Shown one piece after another: positions 33,654-42,892 of a stretch of 64,000 bases of DNA. Source of the DNA: BOG-931 sp963761525 (GTDB lineage: Bacteria; Pseudomonadota; Alphaproteobacteria; Rhizobiales; Xanthobacteraceae); assembly GCA_963761525.1 (NCBI GenBank), contig CAVXHG010000006.1, forward strand, positions 310,001-374,000. The letters run 5' to 3'. The position numbers and the translations under genes were made by a program. The notes under the pieces are model-generated. The model did no database searches. It saw only the letters and a program-made list of their open reading frames with translations, and was not told the origin of the DNA. Within the stretch, counting starts at the first letter, position 1; each line of letters opens with the position of its first letter.

Positions 33654-36600
33654 TTATTCGGCGGCCGCCGCCTTAGCCGCCGCCTGTTCCTGGACGAATT
33701 TCGCGATCGCAAGATTATCGACCTTGCCGGAGCCGAGCATCGGCAACTTGTCGAGCACGATAACTTCGGCAGGCAGCATCAATTCCGACGCGTGTTTGCT
33801 GCGCGCGAAGGCCATGAAGTCGCTTCGCGTCGCGCCCTTCCTGTCGGTGATCATAATCAGGCGCTCGCCCTTGCGTGCATCGGGCGCTGCCGCCACTGCG
33901 GTCTGATTGTCCGGCCACAGCTCGGCTGCCAGCATTTCGACCGCAGCCAGCGAAACCATCTCGCCGCCGATCTTGGCGAAGCGCTTGGCGCGGCCTTTGA
34001 TGGTCATGAAACCTTGATCGTCGAAAGCGACGATATCGCCGGAGTCGTGCCAGCCGTCAGCCGGTGGATCGAGCACACCGGGGTTGTCGGCGCGCAGGTA
34101 GCCAAGCATGACATTCGGGCCCTTGACGTAAAGCCGCCCGCCCTCGTCGACACCTTCCACTTTTTCCAACTTCGACGACATGCCGGGCAACAAGCGACCA
34201 ACGGTGCCGAATTTGTTGAACATCGGGGTATTGAACGACATCACCGGCGAGCATTCGGTGACACCGTAGCCTTCGAGAACGCGCAGGCCGAACTTTTCCA
34301 GATAAATCCGGCGCGTCGTTTCTTTCACCGGTTCGGCACCCGCCAGCACCAGCCGCAGCGAACGGAAGTCGTAAGGATTGGCTGCGCGCGCATAACCGTT
34401 GAGGAACGTGTCGGTCCCGAACAGGATCGTCGCGCAGACGCCATAAACGAGTTCCGGCACGGTGCGGTAATGCAGCGGCGACGGATAAAGGTAGGTCGGC
34501 ACGCCGGAGACGAGCGGCAGGATAGTGCCCGCGGTGAGCCCGAAGGAGTGAAATACCGGCAGGACGTTGAACAGCTTGTCTTCCCGGCCGAAATCGATGC
34601 TGGCTTCCGCTTGCGCCACATTCGACAGAATGTTGCGGTGTGACAGCACTACGCCCTTGGGCGAGCCTTCCGAACCCGATGTGAACAGGATTGCGGCCCA
34701 ATCGTCGGGCTTGCGCGCGACAAGCGGCTTCTTCCAGTGCAGCGCGCCAGAAAGCTTGTCGAACAGGCTGATCGTCGGACGAATATCCTCCAGGTACAGG
34801 ATGCGCACTTGCTTGCCGACCTGCTCGACAAGATTCTCCAGCCGGGCTTTTTCCACGAAAGCGCGCGACGTCAGGATGGTTTTGACGTCGGCAGCGCGGC
34901 AAGCCGCGAGAACGTTGGCTGCCCCGGCCGTGAAATTGATCATCGCCGGAACGCGGCCCCCCGACATGACGGCGAACAAGGTGACGACCGCGCCATTCGA
35001 TGTCGGCAGCATAACGCCGAGTGCATGACCTTCGGCCGCGAGCGGCATAAGCTTGGCACCCAAGATCCGAACTGCTTGTAGCAGCCGTTTATAGGTCAAC
35101 TGGCCGCTGACTGGATCCTCGACGGCGAGCCAGCCCGGGCCGTTATCGTGCGCCGCTTTAATCAGCGCTTCGACGATGGTGCGGTCGGTCGAGGTGGTGC
35201 GAAAGACCATGTCCGACATGATCTGGTATAGCGCAGCGCCGGCGGCTTGCCGGCGCTTGCGTCCCTTAAGCTCAGGATCGATCTTAAGCTTGACTGGCTC
35301 AAGAATTGTGACGGCGAATTTCGGAAACAGCTTGCGCTTGACCTGAGAACTCTTAAGCCGGCTGAACATGGTCCTTTGCGGCCCATCGATGCGGACCGGA
35401 ACGACCATCGCGTCGGACTTGTCGGCGATCAGACCTGCGCCGTCGTACACTTTCATCAGGCTGCCCGTGACGCTGATGCGGCCCTCCGGGAAGATCACCA
35501 GCATTTCGCCGTCGCGCACGGCGTTGATGATGGTGCGCATCGCCATGGGTTTGAGCGGATCGAGCGCCATGGTCCGTACCATCTTCAGGAACGGCTGAAT
35601 CCACCAATGCTTCGACATCGCGACGTCGACGGCGAAGACCGGCCGTTTCGGCAGGATCGACATCGCCAGCGGCGGGTCAAGGAAGCTGACGTGATTGGGC
35701 GCGATGATCGCGTTGTGGCCGGCCTTGGCGACATTCTCCAGGCCTTTAACCTCAAGCCGGTAGAACGTGCGAAAGATTATCGAGAGAAAATCAATCGCCC
35801 AGCTTGCCGGCATGGTGCGGCCGATGATGATCGCGACAATGAGATTGGCGAAGCCAATCAGCGCGAACAGGCTGGCGACGCCGAAGCCAAGTTTTTGCAA
35901 GATCGCCTGGACGATGGCGCCGATCACCATGAAGGCGGCATTGAGCACATTGACGCCGGCAACGATGCGCGCGCGGCGGTCAGCGCCAGCCCAGGCCTGC
36001 ACCGCGGCAAATGCCGGCACCACGAACAGGCCGCCGGCGATCGCCAGCGCCGCGAGATCGATCGCGATGTGCCAACTGTAGCGCGTGGCAAAGAACGCGC
36101 CGAGATCCAACGGGGTCGTTGCCGGGACGAGCGCCGATACCGTCCAGCCGAGATCGAGCGAGAAAATACCGAGCAGAACGCTGGCAACTAGCGTCGGCAG
36201 CAGCACGATCCGTCCATGAGCCAACCACGCCGCCAGCGCTGAACCGACCGCAACCGCGACCGAGAAGATCGTCAGGAAAGCGGTGATGACGGCTTCGGTG
36301 CCGCCAATGTTGACGGTGACGAGCGGCGGCAGCAGCGACAGGATCAACGCGCCAACGAGCCAGAACCAGCTCACCACGATCGCGCCCCACCACAGACGCG
36401 GATCGGCGCGAAGCTGTTTGATCAGCGAGCCGGTCGACACAAGTATATTGCGATTGATGATGAGTTCGGGCGCGCCCTCCCCCGTCTTCGGGATGAACCG
36501 GCTCGCGATCCAGCTCGCCAGCGCGGTGAAGATCATCAGCCAGGCGAAATGGATTGGGTTGCTGTTGCCGCGCGCGGCAATACCGGCGGTGATGGTCCCG

Positions 36601-37061
36601 ATCAGGATCGCGAGGAAGGTGCCGCCCTCGATCAGCGCGTTGCCCGCCGTCAGTTCGGAGCGGCTGAGATGGTCGGGCAGGATGCCGTATTTAACCGGGC
36701 CGAACAGCGCCGCCAGGATGCCGTACAGCAGCACCGCGAGGAACAGCAGGATCAGCGAATGAAAGGCAAAGCCCGCCACCGCAACAACGGTGACGGCTAT
36801 TTCGACGAGCTTGACGCGCTGCGCGACCAACGCCTTGTCATAGCGGTCGGCCAGTTCACCGCCGAGCCCGGACAGAAAGAAGAACGGCAGGATCAGCGTC
36901 GCGCCGGCGAGCGTGATCAGCGCCGCAGAATTGCCGCCGGAGACCTGAAACAAGATGACGAAGACCAGCGCGGTCTTGAGGAAATTGTCGCCGAAAGCCG
37001 CGAAGAACTGACACAGGAACAGCGGCAAGAAACGGCGTGTCGTCATCAATGACGTAAACAT
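33654..37061 (-). CDS. aas: Fused lysophospholipid transporter/acyltransferase/acyl-ACP synthetase (LplT-Aas)
   Basis: 1135-residue three-domain membrane protein that retrieves lysophospholipids and re-acylates them. N-terminal MFS-like flippase (about 1-400, 12 TM, 'FLPLFLCQFFAAFGDNFLKTA'), PlsC acyltransferase (about 430-610) with 'APNHVSFLDPPLA' as the NHxxxxD motif and 'VIFPEGRISVTGSLMKVYDGA', and a C-terminal AMP-forming synthetase (about 630-1120) with 'ILFTSGSEGSPKGVVLSHRN' and 'LEGYGVTECSPVMSFN'. Start at 37061 has AAGGAGA upstream; the longer frame to 37163 is not homologous. In E. coli the flippase and Aas are separate adjacent genes. The C-terminal Ala-rich tail is low complexity. 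Confidence 0.93.
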   Translation of the reverse strand: MFTSLMTTRRFLPLFLCQFFAAFGDNFLKTALVFVILFQVSGGNSAALITLAGATLILPFFFLSGLGGELADRYDKALVAQRVKLVEIAVTVVAVAGFAFHSLILLFLAVLLYGILAALFGPVKYGILPDHLSRSELTAGNALIEGGTFLAILIGTITAGIAARGNSNPIHFAWLMIFTALASWIASRFIPKTGEGAPELIINRNILVSTGSLIKQLRADPRLWWGAIVVSWFWLVGALILSLLPPLVTVNIGGTEAVITAFLTIFSVAVAVGSALAAWLAHGRIVLLPTLVASVLLGIFSLDLGWTVSALVPATTPLDLGAFFATRYSWHIAIDLAALAIAGGLFVVPAFAAVQAWAGADRRARIVAGVNVLNAAFMVIGAIVQAILQKLGFGVASLFALIGFANLIVAIIIGRTMPASWAIDFLSIIFRTFYRLEVKGLENVAKAGHNAIIAPNHVSFLDPPLAMSILPKRPVFAVDVAMSKHWWIQPFLKMVRTMALDPLKPMAMRTIINAVRDGEMLVIFPEGRISVTGSLMKVYDGAGLIADKSDAMVVPVRIDGPQRTMFSRLKSSQVKRKLFPKFAVTILEPVKLKIDPELKGRKRRQAAGAALYQIMSDMVFRTTSTDRTIVEALIKAAHDNGPGWLAVEDPVSGQLTYKRLLQAVRILGAKLMPLAAEGHALGVMLPTSNGAVVTLFAVMSGGRVPAMINFTAGAANVLAACRAADVKTILTSRAFVEKARLENLVEQVGKQVRILYLEDIRPTISLFDKLSGALHWKKPLVARKPDDWAAILFTSGSEGSPKGVVLSHRNILSNVAQAEASIDFGREDKLFNVLPVFHSFGLTAGTILPLVSGVPTYLYPSPLHYRTVPELVYGVCATILFGTDTFLNGYARAANPYDFRSLRLVLAGAEPVKETTRRIYLEKFGLRVLEGYGVTECSPVMSFNTPMFNKFGTVGRLLPGMSSKLEKVEGVDEGGRLYVKGPNVMLGYLRADNPGVLDPPADGWHDSGDIVAFDDQGFMTIKGRAKRFAKIGGEMVSLAAVEMLAAELWPDNQTAVAAAPDARKGERLIMITDRKGATRSDFMAFARSKHASELMLPAEVIVLDKLPMLGSGKVDNLAIAKFVQEQAAAKAAAAE

Positions 37062-37330
37062 GGCTCTCCTTGGCTCTCGCGCCGTTTCGCCGCGTTGCGG
37101 TCCGCGCCAGTTCGCTCGCCTACTGTAGACGGCGGCGCAGAAGTTTGCGACGCGATAGCGCAAACATCACACTTTTTCCAGTGAAATCAATGATTTGCCA
37201 TGTGATTGACGGCAAAGCAGCATGTCGACGATGAAATAAAAGGGCCGCTGCGCGCCAGCCGGCACAGCCCTAAAAGCGTCCCATATTCCTTTAGATTGAA
37301 ATGCTTGTTGCGGCCGGGCGGAGCTCTGCG

Positions 37331-37690
37331 ATGCGCTTTGTCGTTATTCTGTTGTGCGCATTGTTACCTTACACCGCGGCCGCATACGCCGGGGATGACA
37401 CTTCCATGATTCCAAAAGAGTGGCTGCAAAAGCCGATCAGCATCACTGAGGCGGAAGCGGATTATCCCGGCATCACTGACGACCGGGTGAAGCGTTTTCC
37501 GGACGCCGCCAAACCGTTCGGCTTCATGAACGCCGAATGGGAGGCTCTGAAAGCGGATATGCAACCTGGTGACGAACTATGGACTTTCTCAAGTTCACCG
37601 GAGTCCTGGCAAGCTCTCGCCGGCCGATCCGGCATTGCACTCGTTCGCAACGGCACGCCGATCAAGACGCTGGCCGGCGCGATGAACTAG
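37331..37690 (+). CDS. Secreted hypothetical protein
   Basis: 119-residue protein with a convincing signal peptide (MRFVVILLCALLPYTAAAYA, cleavage probably after AYA or the following Gly). The mature part is short and acidic, with 'SMIPKEWLQKPISITEAEADYP', 'PFGFMNAEWEALKADMQPGDELW' and 'RSGIALVRNGTPIKTLAGAMN'. No cysteine in the mature part and no motif that I recognise. Start at 37331 has GGAG upstream; ten earlier codons to 37301 would disrupt the signal peptide. Convergent with the cupin gene 6 bases away. Confidence 0.75.
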   Translation: MRFVVILLCALLPYTAAAYAGDDTSMIPKEWLQKPISITEAEADYPGITDDRVKRFPDAAKPFGFMNAEWEALKADMQPGDELWTFSSSPESWQALAGRSGIALVRNGTPIKTLAGAMN

Positions 37691-37695
37691 CGAGA

Positions 37696-38259
37696 TTAAA
37701 AACCCGGTGCGTTCTCAACCTGATCGTACCAGTCAAAGCCCATGTCTTTGACGATACGATTGCTCATCACGATGATCCGACACTCGGTGCCGGGGTTCGA
37801 GAAATGCTGGTGCATCGTGAATGGCGGAATGTAAACATAATCACCGACGGTCCACTCGAACTTCCTGGACTCCGGCGCCCACTGCCAGTCGAAAGCCTCA
37901 AGGCAATCCCACTTTAGATCCCAGTGCAGGTCGTAGCCCGAGCCCTCAACCACGAAGAACAGCTCCTCCCACATGTGGCGGTGCTTGCCAGAGCGTTCGC
38001 CGTCCTTGAGAAACTGCATATAGGCTTCGATGCAACACTCGCGGGTATGCATCTTCTGATTGACAAGATGCTTGATCAGGCCATCGGGAGAACGCTCCCA
38101 TGGCATGTCCTTGGCCTTGATGACATTCGGACGCGTCGCATAGTCGACACGGAAGTTCTCCGACTCCGTCATCGCTTCGGCGAGAAATTCGGCCTTGTTG
38201 GAGCCGGAGAGCGAAGCCACTTTATCTTCAAATAAAGCCATAACCGTCCCTGCACTCAT
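37696..38259 (-). CDS. Cupin-domain protein (second gene of a cupin pair)
   Basis: 187-residue single cupin. Motif 1 is 'GERSGKHRHMWEELFFVVEGSG' (H-x-H and E metal ligands) and motif 2 'GDYVYIPPFTMHQHFSNPG' (third His), so a mononuclear metal site is likely. A 25-residue Trp/Glu-rich insertion ('WDLKWDCLEAFDWQWAPES') lies between motifs. The start at 38259 forms an ATGA overlap with the stop of the upstream cupin, meaning coupled translation and perhaps a heteromeric enzyme. Function could be a dioxygenase, isomerase or sensor of an aromatic acid; nothing decides this. Confidence 0.85.
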   Translation of the reverse strand: MSAGTVMALFEDKVASLSGSNKAEFLAEAMTESENFRVDYATRPNVIKAKDMPWERSPDGLIKHLVNQKMHTRECCIEAYMQFLKDGERSGKHRHMWEELFFVVEGSGYDLHWDLKWDCLEAFDWQWAPESRKFEWTVGDYVYIPPFTMHQHFSNPGTECRIIVMSNRIVKDMGFDWYDQVENAPGF

Positions 38260-38858
38260 ATTTCTGTCGGCGGATGAAATTCCTTGACGCCCGGTGGCAG
38301 CTTGTCGGTCGGCCACTCCACCATCTTCTGAAACAACAGGTGCATGAACAAAAACAGCGGCTTTGCCTTGAATACCAGGAGGATGCAGGATTCCTTCTCA
38401 TCGTCGTTGAAGTGCTGGTGCACGCAGCCGTTCTCGACCAGCATCACGTCACCGGCTTCCCATTTCATATAGCGGCCATCGTGCACATCGTGGCCGTGGC
38501 CCTTGAGCACATAGAACACCGCGCTATTGAGATGGCCGTGCTTCTGCCCGGCGTTGAGCGGCGCATAACACTCGATGTGGGATTTAATCGACTGCACGAC
38601 GCTCACCGCCTGGGGCGAGATAATGTGCTTGCCGTACATCGCAGGACCGCCCTTCCAGGGGTGGTCCTTGGATGAATAAACCCGTGGCTCCTCGAGCAGC
38701 CTTTTGTAGAGATGGCTATAGGTGCCCTCAAGCGCGCGCACAAAAGTACGCTTCTTTGCCCAGCGATCCCACTTGCCGTGCTTAATTTCGTCCTGGTCTT
38801 CCTGGGATGGCTTGTTGTGGCCAAGCCCAGGTACTTCGTGTTCCAGCATTCCCGTCAT
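38256..38858 (-). CDS. Cupin-domain protein (first gene of a cupin pair)
   Basis: 200 residues, with AAGGAG upstream of the ATG at 38858. The cupin barrel has 'GQKHGHLNSAVFYVLKGHGHDV' and 'GDVMLVENGCVHQHFND', with metal ligands H-x-H (glutamate replaced by Asn/Ser in motif 1) and a His in motif 2. 'KWDRWAKKRTFVRALEG' and 'SSKDHPWKGGPAMYGKHIISP' precede the barrel and are not family-wide. Paired with a second cupin by a 4-base overlap. Lies next to a leucine-type ABC transporter cluster on the same strand. Confidence 0.83.
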   Translation of the reverse strand: MTGMLEHEVPGLGHNKPSQEDQDEIKHGKWDRWAKKRTFVRALEGTYSHLYKRLLEEPRVYSSKDHPWKGGPAMYGKHIISPQAVSVVQSIKSHIECYAPLNAGQKHGHLNSAVFYVLKGHGHDVHDGRYMKWEAGDVMLVENGCVHQHFNDDEKESCILLVFKAKPLFLFMHLLFQKMVEWPTDKLPPGVKEFHPPTEI

Positions 38859-39219
38859 CGCGCGCTCCTTGTTACATACGGCGCTGCTTGATGGTCATTA
38901 CGGGATTTCCGGTAACCGCGCAATCTGGCCGCGCACAGGCCGCGTTCCGCCCAGCTTTTGATCGATACGAAGAAGCTCATCGCCCGACAATTAATGGACG
39001 GTGAAGCACGACAAATGCGGATCGCAAGTCTTCCAGACTTTTGCCATTCATTCGCCGCGACGAAATCGCGAGTCGAATAAGGAATCTTTCGCCATAAAGA
39101 TTTAACGCGGCACTCTTCTCACCGTAACGATGCGTGATGCCCACAAAAAAATGATTCGCGTGAAACTTTTGCCGCGGTGCAAGGTTGAGTGCTGCAATGC
39201 AACGATCGGGGGATACTTC
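38859..39219. other. Intergenic region between the cupin operon and a small ORF
   Basis: 361 bases with no supportable gene. The stretch 39040-39130 is AT-rich ('gaatctttcgccataaagattt', 'gccataaag') and could contain promoter elements for the small rightward gene. No repeat or RNA was recognised. Confidence 0.5.
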
Positions 39220-39441
39220 ATGCATCAAAACGCTGTCGCCGACGTTCGCCGCCGCCTGCATGCCATTCCGTGGGATATGCCGATCCGTGTGCAATTCCAT
39301 TGCGACGACACGCCGTTGTTCGGCTGCCGTCTATGCATTCTGCGCTTTGGCCTGCGGACTGGCGACCGCTCGTGCTTGTTCGACAGCGAAGGCGAAGCCA
39401 TGCTTCATACGTTTTCACACGCGGACATTAATGCCGATTAA
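39220..39441 (+). CDS. Small conserved-looking hypothetical protein
   Basis: 73 residues from the ATG at 39220, which has a G-rich ribosome site (GGGGGA) ending 7 bases before it. Notable features: 'VQFHCDDTPLFGCRLCILRFGL' with C-x11-C-x2-C like spacing and 'LFDSEGEAMLHTFSHAD', reminiscent of a small zinc-binding or unassigned Rhizobiales protein. Codon use looks coding. An earlier in-frame start at 39130 is possible but lacks a ribosome site. Its 3' end is 18 bases from the convergent livF. Confidence 0.5.
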   Translation: MHQNAVADVRRRLHAIPWDMPIRVQFHCDDTPLFGCRLCILRFGLRTGDRSCLFDSEGEAMLHTFSHADINAD

Positions 39442-39458
39442 CGCTGAACCGCTTATCG

Positions 39459-40196
39459 CTATTGGCGCGCGCGGCCCATGCGGCGCGGACCGGTGTCGGT
39501 GACGCCAAGATGCTTTTCCAGCGCCGCACGATCGGTAATCAGCGTCGCGCTGTCAGCTGCGTGCACGACACTGCCACGCTCGATGATGACAGCGGTGTCG
39601 GTGACGCCAAGAATCTTCTTGGCGTTCTGCTCGACCAGAATCGCCGACATGCCTTCGTCGCGGATAATCCGGCGCAGCGCCGCCAGCAATTCATCGACGA
39701 TGATCGGCGCCAGACCCTCGAGCGGCTCGTCGAGCAGCAGGATGCGCGGGTTGAGCACCAGCGCGCGGCCGACGGCGAGCATCTGTTGTTCACCGCCGGA
39801 AAGTTGATTGCCCAAATTGTTCTGCCGCTCCCCGAGGCGCGGAAACATTCCGTAGACCTTTTCCGTGGTCCAGCGGCCCGGCCGCGCAACGGCGGTAAGA
39901 TTTTCATGCACGGTGAGCGACTTGAAGATATTGCGTTCCTGCGGCACCCAGCCGACCCCAGCATGGGCGCGCTGGTCGGGACGAAGCCTGGTGATGTCGG
40001 CGCCGTCGAGCGCGATTTTGCCGCCGAAGTAGCGAGTGACGCCGACGATGGTGTTGACCAGCGTGGTCTTGCCCATACCGTTGCGGCCAAGAAGCGCCAG
40101 CGCCTGACCCTCGGCAATGGTAAGGGACACGCCCGACAGCACAATCGCTTCGCCGTAACCGGCCGAAAGATTTTCGATGCTCAGAAGCTCAGGCAT
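39459..40196 (-). CDS. livF: Branched-chain/aromatic acid-type ABC transporter ATPase LivF
   Basis: 245-residue ATPase of the HAAT family. Walker A 'GRNGMGKTTLVN', signature 'LSGGEQQMLAVGRAL', Walker B 'ILLLDEPLEGLAP', switch His in 'SAILVEQN'-type region (LivF lacks the usual His here, as is common). Its ATG overlaps the end of the preceding ATPase (livG) by 8 bases in the corrected frame. The cargo may be aromatic acids rather than amino acids, given the catabolic genes to the right. Confidence 0.94.
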   Translation of the reverse strand: MPELLSIENLSAGYGEAIVLSGVSLTIAEGQALALLGRNGMGKTTLVNTIVGVTRYFGGKIALDGADITRLRPDQRAHAGVGWVPQERNIFKSLTVHENLTAVARPGRWTTEKVYGMFPRLGERQNNLGNQLSGGEQQMLAVGRALVLNPRILLLDEPLEGLAPIIVDELLAALRRIIRDEGMSAILVEQNAKKILGVTDTAVIIERGSVVHAADSATLITDRAALEKHLGVTDTGPRRMGRARQ

Positions 40197-40939
40197 CGGC
40201 TTCCTCGCCGAGATAAACCGCTTTGACTTCGCGGATCGCGGGCGACCTCTTCTGGCGCACCGTCAACGAACAGGGTGCCGTTGACCAACACCGAGATCCG
40301 GTCAGCGAAAGAGAACACGAGGTCCATGTCATGCTCGATCAGCAGCACCGTGACCTCGGCGGGCAGCGCCTCGATGGTGGCCAGAAGCTCGTGTCGCTCG
40401 GCCTCCGGCACGCCGGCGGCCGGCTCGTCGAGCAGCAGAACATGGGGCCGGCACGCGAAGGCCACGGCAATCTCCAGCAGCCGTTGCTTGCCGTAAGGCA
40501 GGATCGCGGTGCGGAGATGCATCACATCGGAGAGGCGAAAGCGCTCGACAATCTCGGCGATTTCTTCGGTCACCCGCGACTTGCTGCCGACCAGACGCCA
40601 CCAATCGGCGCCGGAGCCCAGACGCTCCGAAACCGCAAGCCCAATGTGCTCAAGCGGCGTGAGATCGGGAAACAACTGATTGATCTGGAACGTGCGTGCC
40701 ATGCCGAGCCGCACTCGCTGATGCGGCTCAAGCGCGGTGATGTCGCGACCGTCGAGGATGATCGTGCCCGCGGTGGGCTTGAGCACTCCGGTCAGCAGAT
40801 TGATTACCGTGGTCTTGCCCGCGCCATTCGGGCCAATCAGGGCATGGCGCGCGCCTTTCTCGATCGAGAGCGATACGTTCTGCGCGGCAAGGATGCCGCC
40901 GAAGCGCTTTTCCAATCCCCTGGTTTCGAGGATCACCAT
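40189..40939 (-). CDS. livG: Branched-chain/aromatic acid-type ABC transporter ATPase LivG, C-terminus frameshifted
   Basis: About 250-residue ATPase: Walker A 'GPNGAGKTTVINLLTG', signature 'LPYGKQRLLEIAVA' (L-P-Y-G in place of LSGGQ), Walker B 'VLLLDEPAAG', switch 'LIEHDMDLVFSFADRI'. The last 14 or so codons are out of frame in the sequence as given: after 'EEVARDP' it reads S-Q-S-G-L-S and stops at 40181. A one- or two-base change near 40225 restores 'EVKAVYLGEEADA' and a TGA at 40189, which overlaps the livF ATG in the usual way. I coordinate the corrected gene. Confidence 0.85.
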
Positions 40940-40942
40940 CGC

Positions 40943-41986
40943 TTAGCGTCCCTTACCCGCGGTGCCGAGCGCCGCTGGCCGGGATACCAGCCGGCGGGCG
41001 AGCCGAACGAGACCGAGGCGTATCGCCGTAATCCAGCTTTCGAAGCGCTCGCGGCCGATTAATACGATTACGACCAGCACGAGGCCAATCCAGAATTGCC
41101 AGTACTGCGGCGTGAGCGTTGCGATCCAGTCTTGCAGAAATTTGTAGATCACCGCTCCGATCAATCCGCCATAAAGATAACCGGTGCCGCCGATGATGAG
41201 CACAAGAAGCAGATCGGCTGAACGGTCGAGCGAGAGCACATCGAGCGAGCAGAAAGCGGTGGTCTGGGTGAGCAATGCACCGGCAATACCGGCGAAGAAC
41301 GCCGATGCGGTATAGATCGCGACCAGCCGCCATTTCACCGGAATGCCGACTGCCGCCGAGCGCAACGCGTTGCCCTTGATTGCGCGCAGCGACAGACCGA
41401 ATGGCGAATAAACGATGCGCCGCGCGATCAGGAAGCAGACAAACAGCACGGTCAGCGAGTAAGCGTAGCCATTATGGCCGAACATATCGAAACGGAAACG
41501 GCCGAGGATCGGCTCGATCTCGACACCCTGCAGACCGTCGGCGCCGCCGGTGATGTTGGAAAAGCGATTGGCGAGTTCGCCGAGCATTAGCGAAACGCCG
41601 AGCGTAACCATCAGCCGCGTCAGGTCCGAGCCCCTTAGCACCAGGAAGCTCGTAACAAAGCCGAGGATGGCAGCTGCTACGCCGGAGACGAAAAGCGCGA
41701 GCACCGGCTCGGTGACCAGCCCGTACTTGGCCAGAAGGCCCGCGCAATATCCGGCAAACCCAAAGAAGGCCGCCTGGCCGAGCGAGATGATGCCGGCGTA
41801 ACCCAGGATCAGATCGAGCGACAACGCAAACAGCCCCAGGATCGCCGTCTCGGTCAGAATCAGATGCTTGCTGGGAAAAAGCCAGATCGTGGCAAAGGCA
41901 AACACCCAGAAAGCGACCTCAAGCGGCGACCAGCGGGCGCGGCGCTTCAGATGGGAGGAAATATCGTCGGCAACCGGGTCCATCAT
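40943..41986 (-). CDS. livM: ABC transporter permease LivM
   Basis: 347-residue permease with about nine TM helices in the HAAT pattern. The conserved block 'YAGIISLGQAAFFGFAGYCAGLL' is the LivM signature near residues 63-85, and 'GNALRSAAVGIPVKWRLVAIYTASAFFAGIAGALL' the cytosolic coupling segment. It ends 3 bases before livG and starts one base after the livH stop. A long cytosolic N-terminus and a basic C-terminus are unremarkable. Confidence 0.94.
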   Translation of the reverse strand: MMDPVADDISSHLKRRARWSPLEVAFWVFAFATIWLFPSKHLILTETAILGLFALSLDLILGYAGIISLGQAAFFGFAGYCAGLLAKYGLVTEPVLALFVSGVAAAILGFVTSFLVLRGSDLTRLMVTLGVSLMLGELANRFSNITGGADGLQGVEIEPILGRFRFDMFGHNGYAYSLTVLFVCFLIARRIVYSPFGLSLRAIKGNALRSAAVGIPVKWRLVAIYTASAFFAGIAGALLTQTTAFCSLDVLSLDRSADLLLVLIIGGTGYLYGGLIGAVIYKFLQDWIATLTPQYWQFWIGLVLVVIVLIGRERFESWITAIRLGLVRLARRLVSRPAALGTAGKGR

Positions 41987-41987
41987 G

Positions 41988-42848
41988 TCACCGCGCCGTG
42001 GAACGGGCGAACAGCCCTTGCGGCCGCCAAAGCAGGACCACGATCATGATCGTGTAGATGACGAAGGCGCCGAGCTTCGGGAAGTAATATTTGCCCGCGA
42101 CATCGCCGAAGCCGAGCAAGATTGAGGCAAGGAACGGCCCGGTGATGCTCGACGTACCGCCGACCGTCACCACGATCAAAAAATAGATCATGTATTTGAG
42201 CGGGAATGTCGGATCGAGCCCGAGGATTTCAGCGCCGAGGGCACCGCCCAACCCGGCAAGGCCGGAGCCAAACGCAAAGGTGATGCCGAACACCGCACCG
42301 ACATTGATACCAAGTCCGCGCGCCACGCGCTGATCGTCCACAGCAGCGCGCAGCCGGCTGCCGAACCTCGTCTTTGTCAGCAACAGTTGCAACAGCACGG
42401 TGAGGAAGCCGCAGACCACGATAATCAGCAGGCGGTACTTGCTCATACCGATGCCAAACACGTTGTATTGTCCTTGCAAGGCTTCGGGGATCTGCACGAA
42501 CTGCTGCGACGAACCCATGGTGTAGTCGGTCGCGGCCACCGCCATGAAGACGAGCCCGATGGTGAACAGCACCTGATCGAGATGCGGCCGTGCATAGACG
42601 TGAACGTAGAGTGTGCGTTCGAACAAACCGCCGATGATCGCGGTCACCAGAAAGGCAATCGGCAGACCAAGCGCGAACGGCACGCCTAGTCTGTTGACCA
42701 AGATCACCGTGCAATAGCCGCCGGCCATAGCGAACGCGCCGTGGGCCAGGTTAATGAAGTTCATCAGGCCGAGCGTGACCGACAAACCGCATGCCAGCAC
42801 GAACAGCAGCATGCCGTAGGCAACACCGTCGAAAATGATCGTCAACAT
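41988..42848 (-). CDS. livH: ABC transporter permease LivH
   Basis: 286-residue permease, about eight TM. N-terminus 'YGMLLFVLACGLSVTLGLMNFINLAHGAFAMAGGY' and 'RPHLDQVLFTIGLVFMAVA' are typical; the coupling loop is 'LRAAVDDQRVARGLGINVGAVF'. It begins 44 bases after the remnant of a binding-protein gene, so livH was evidently second in a five-gene operon. Confidence 0.95.
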   Translation of the reverse strand: MLTIIFDGVAYGMLLFVLACGLSVTLGLMNFINLAHGAFAMAGGYCTVILVNRLGVPFALGLPIAFLVTAIIGGLFERTLYVHVYARPHLDQVLFTIGLVFMAVAATDYTMGSSQQFVQIPEALQGQYNVFGIGMSKYRLLIIVVCGFLTVLLQLLLTKTRFGSRLRAAVDDQRVARGLGINVGAVFGITFAFGSGLAGLGGALGAEILGLDPTFPLKYMIYFLIVVTVGGTSSITGPFLASILLGFGDVAGKYYFPKLGAFVIYTIMIVVLLWRPQGLFARSTAR

Positions 42849-42892
42849 GTTCGGCCCAACGCCCCCCAGCGCAGGCTACGCCGGCAATGTGG

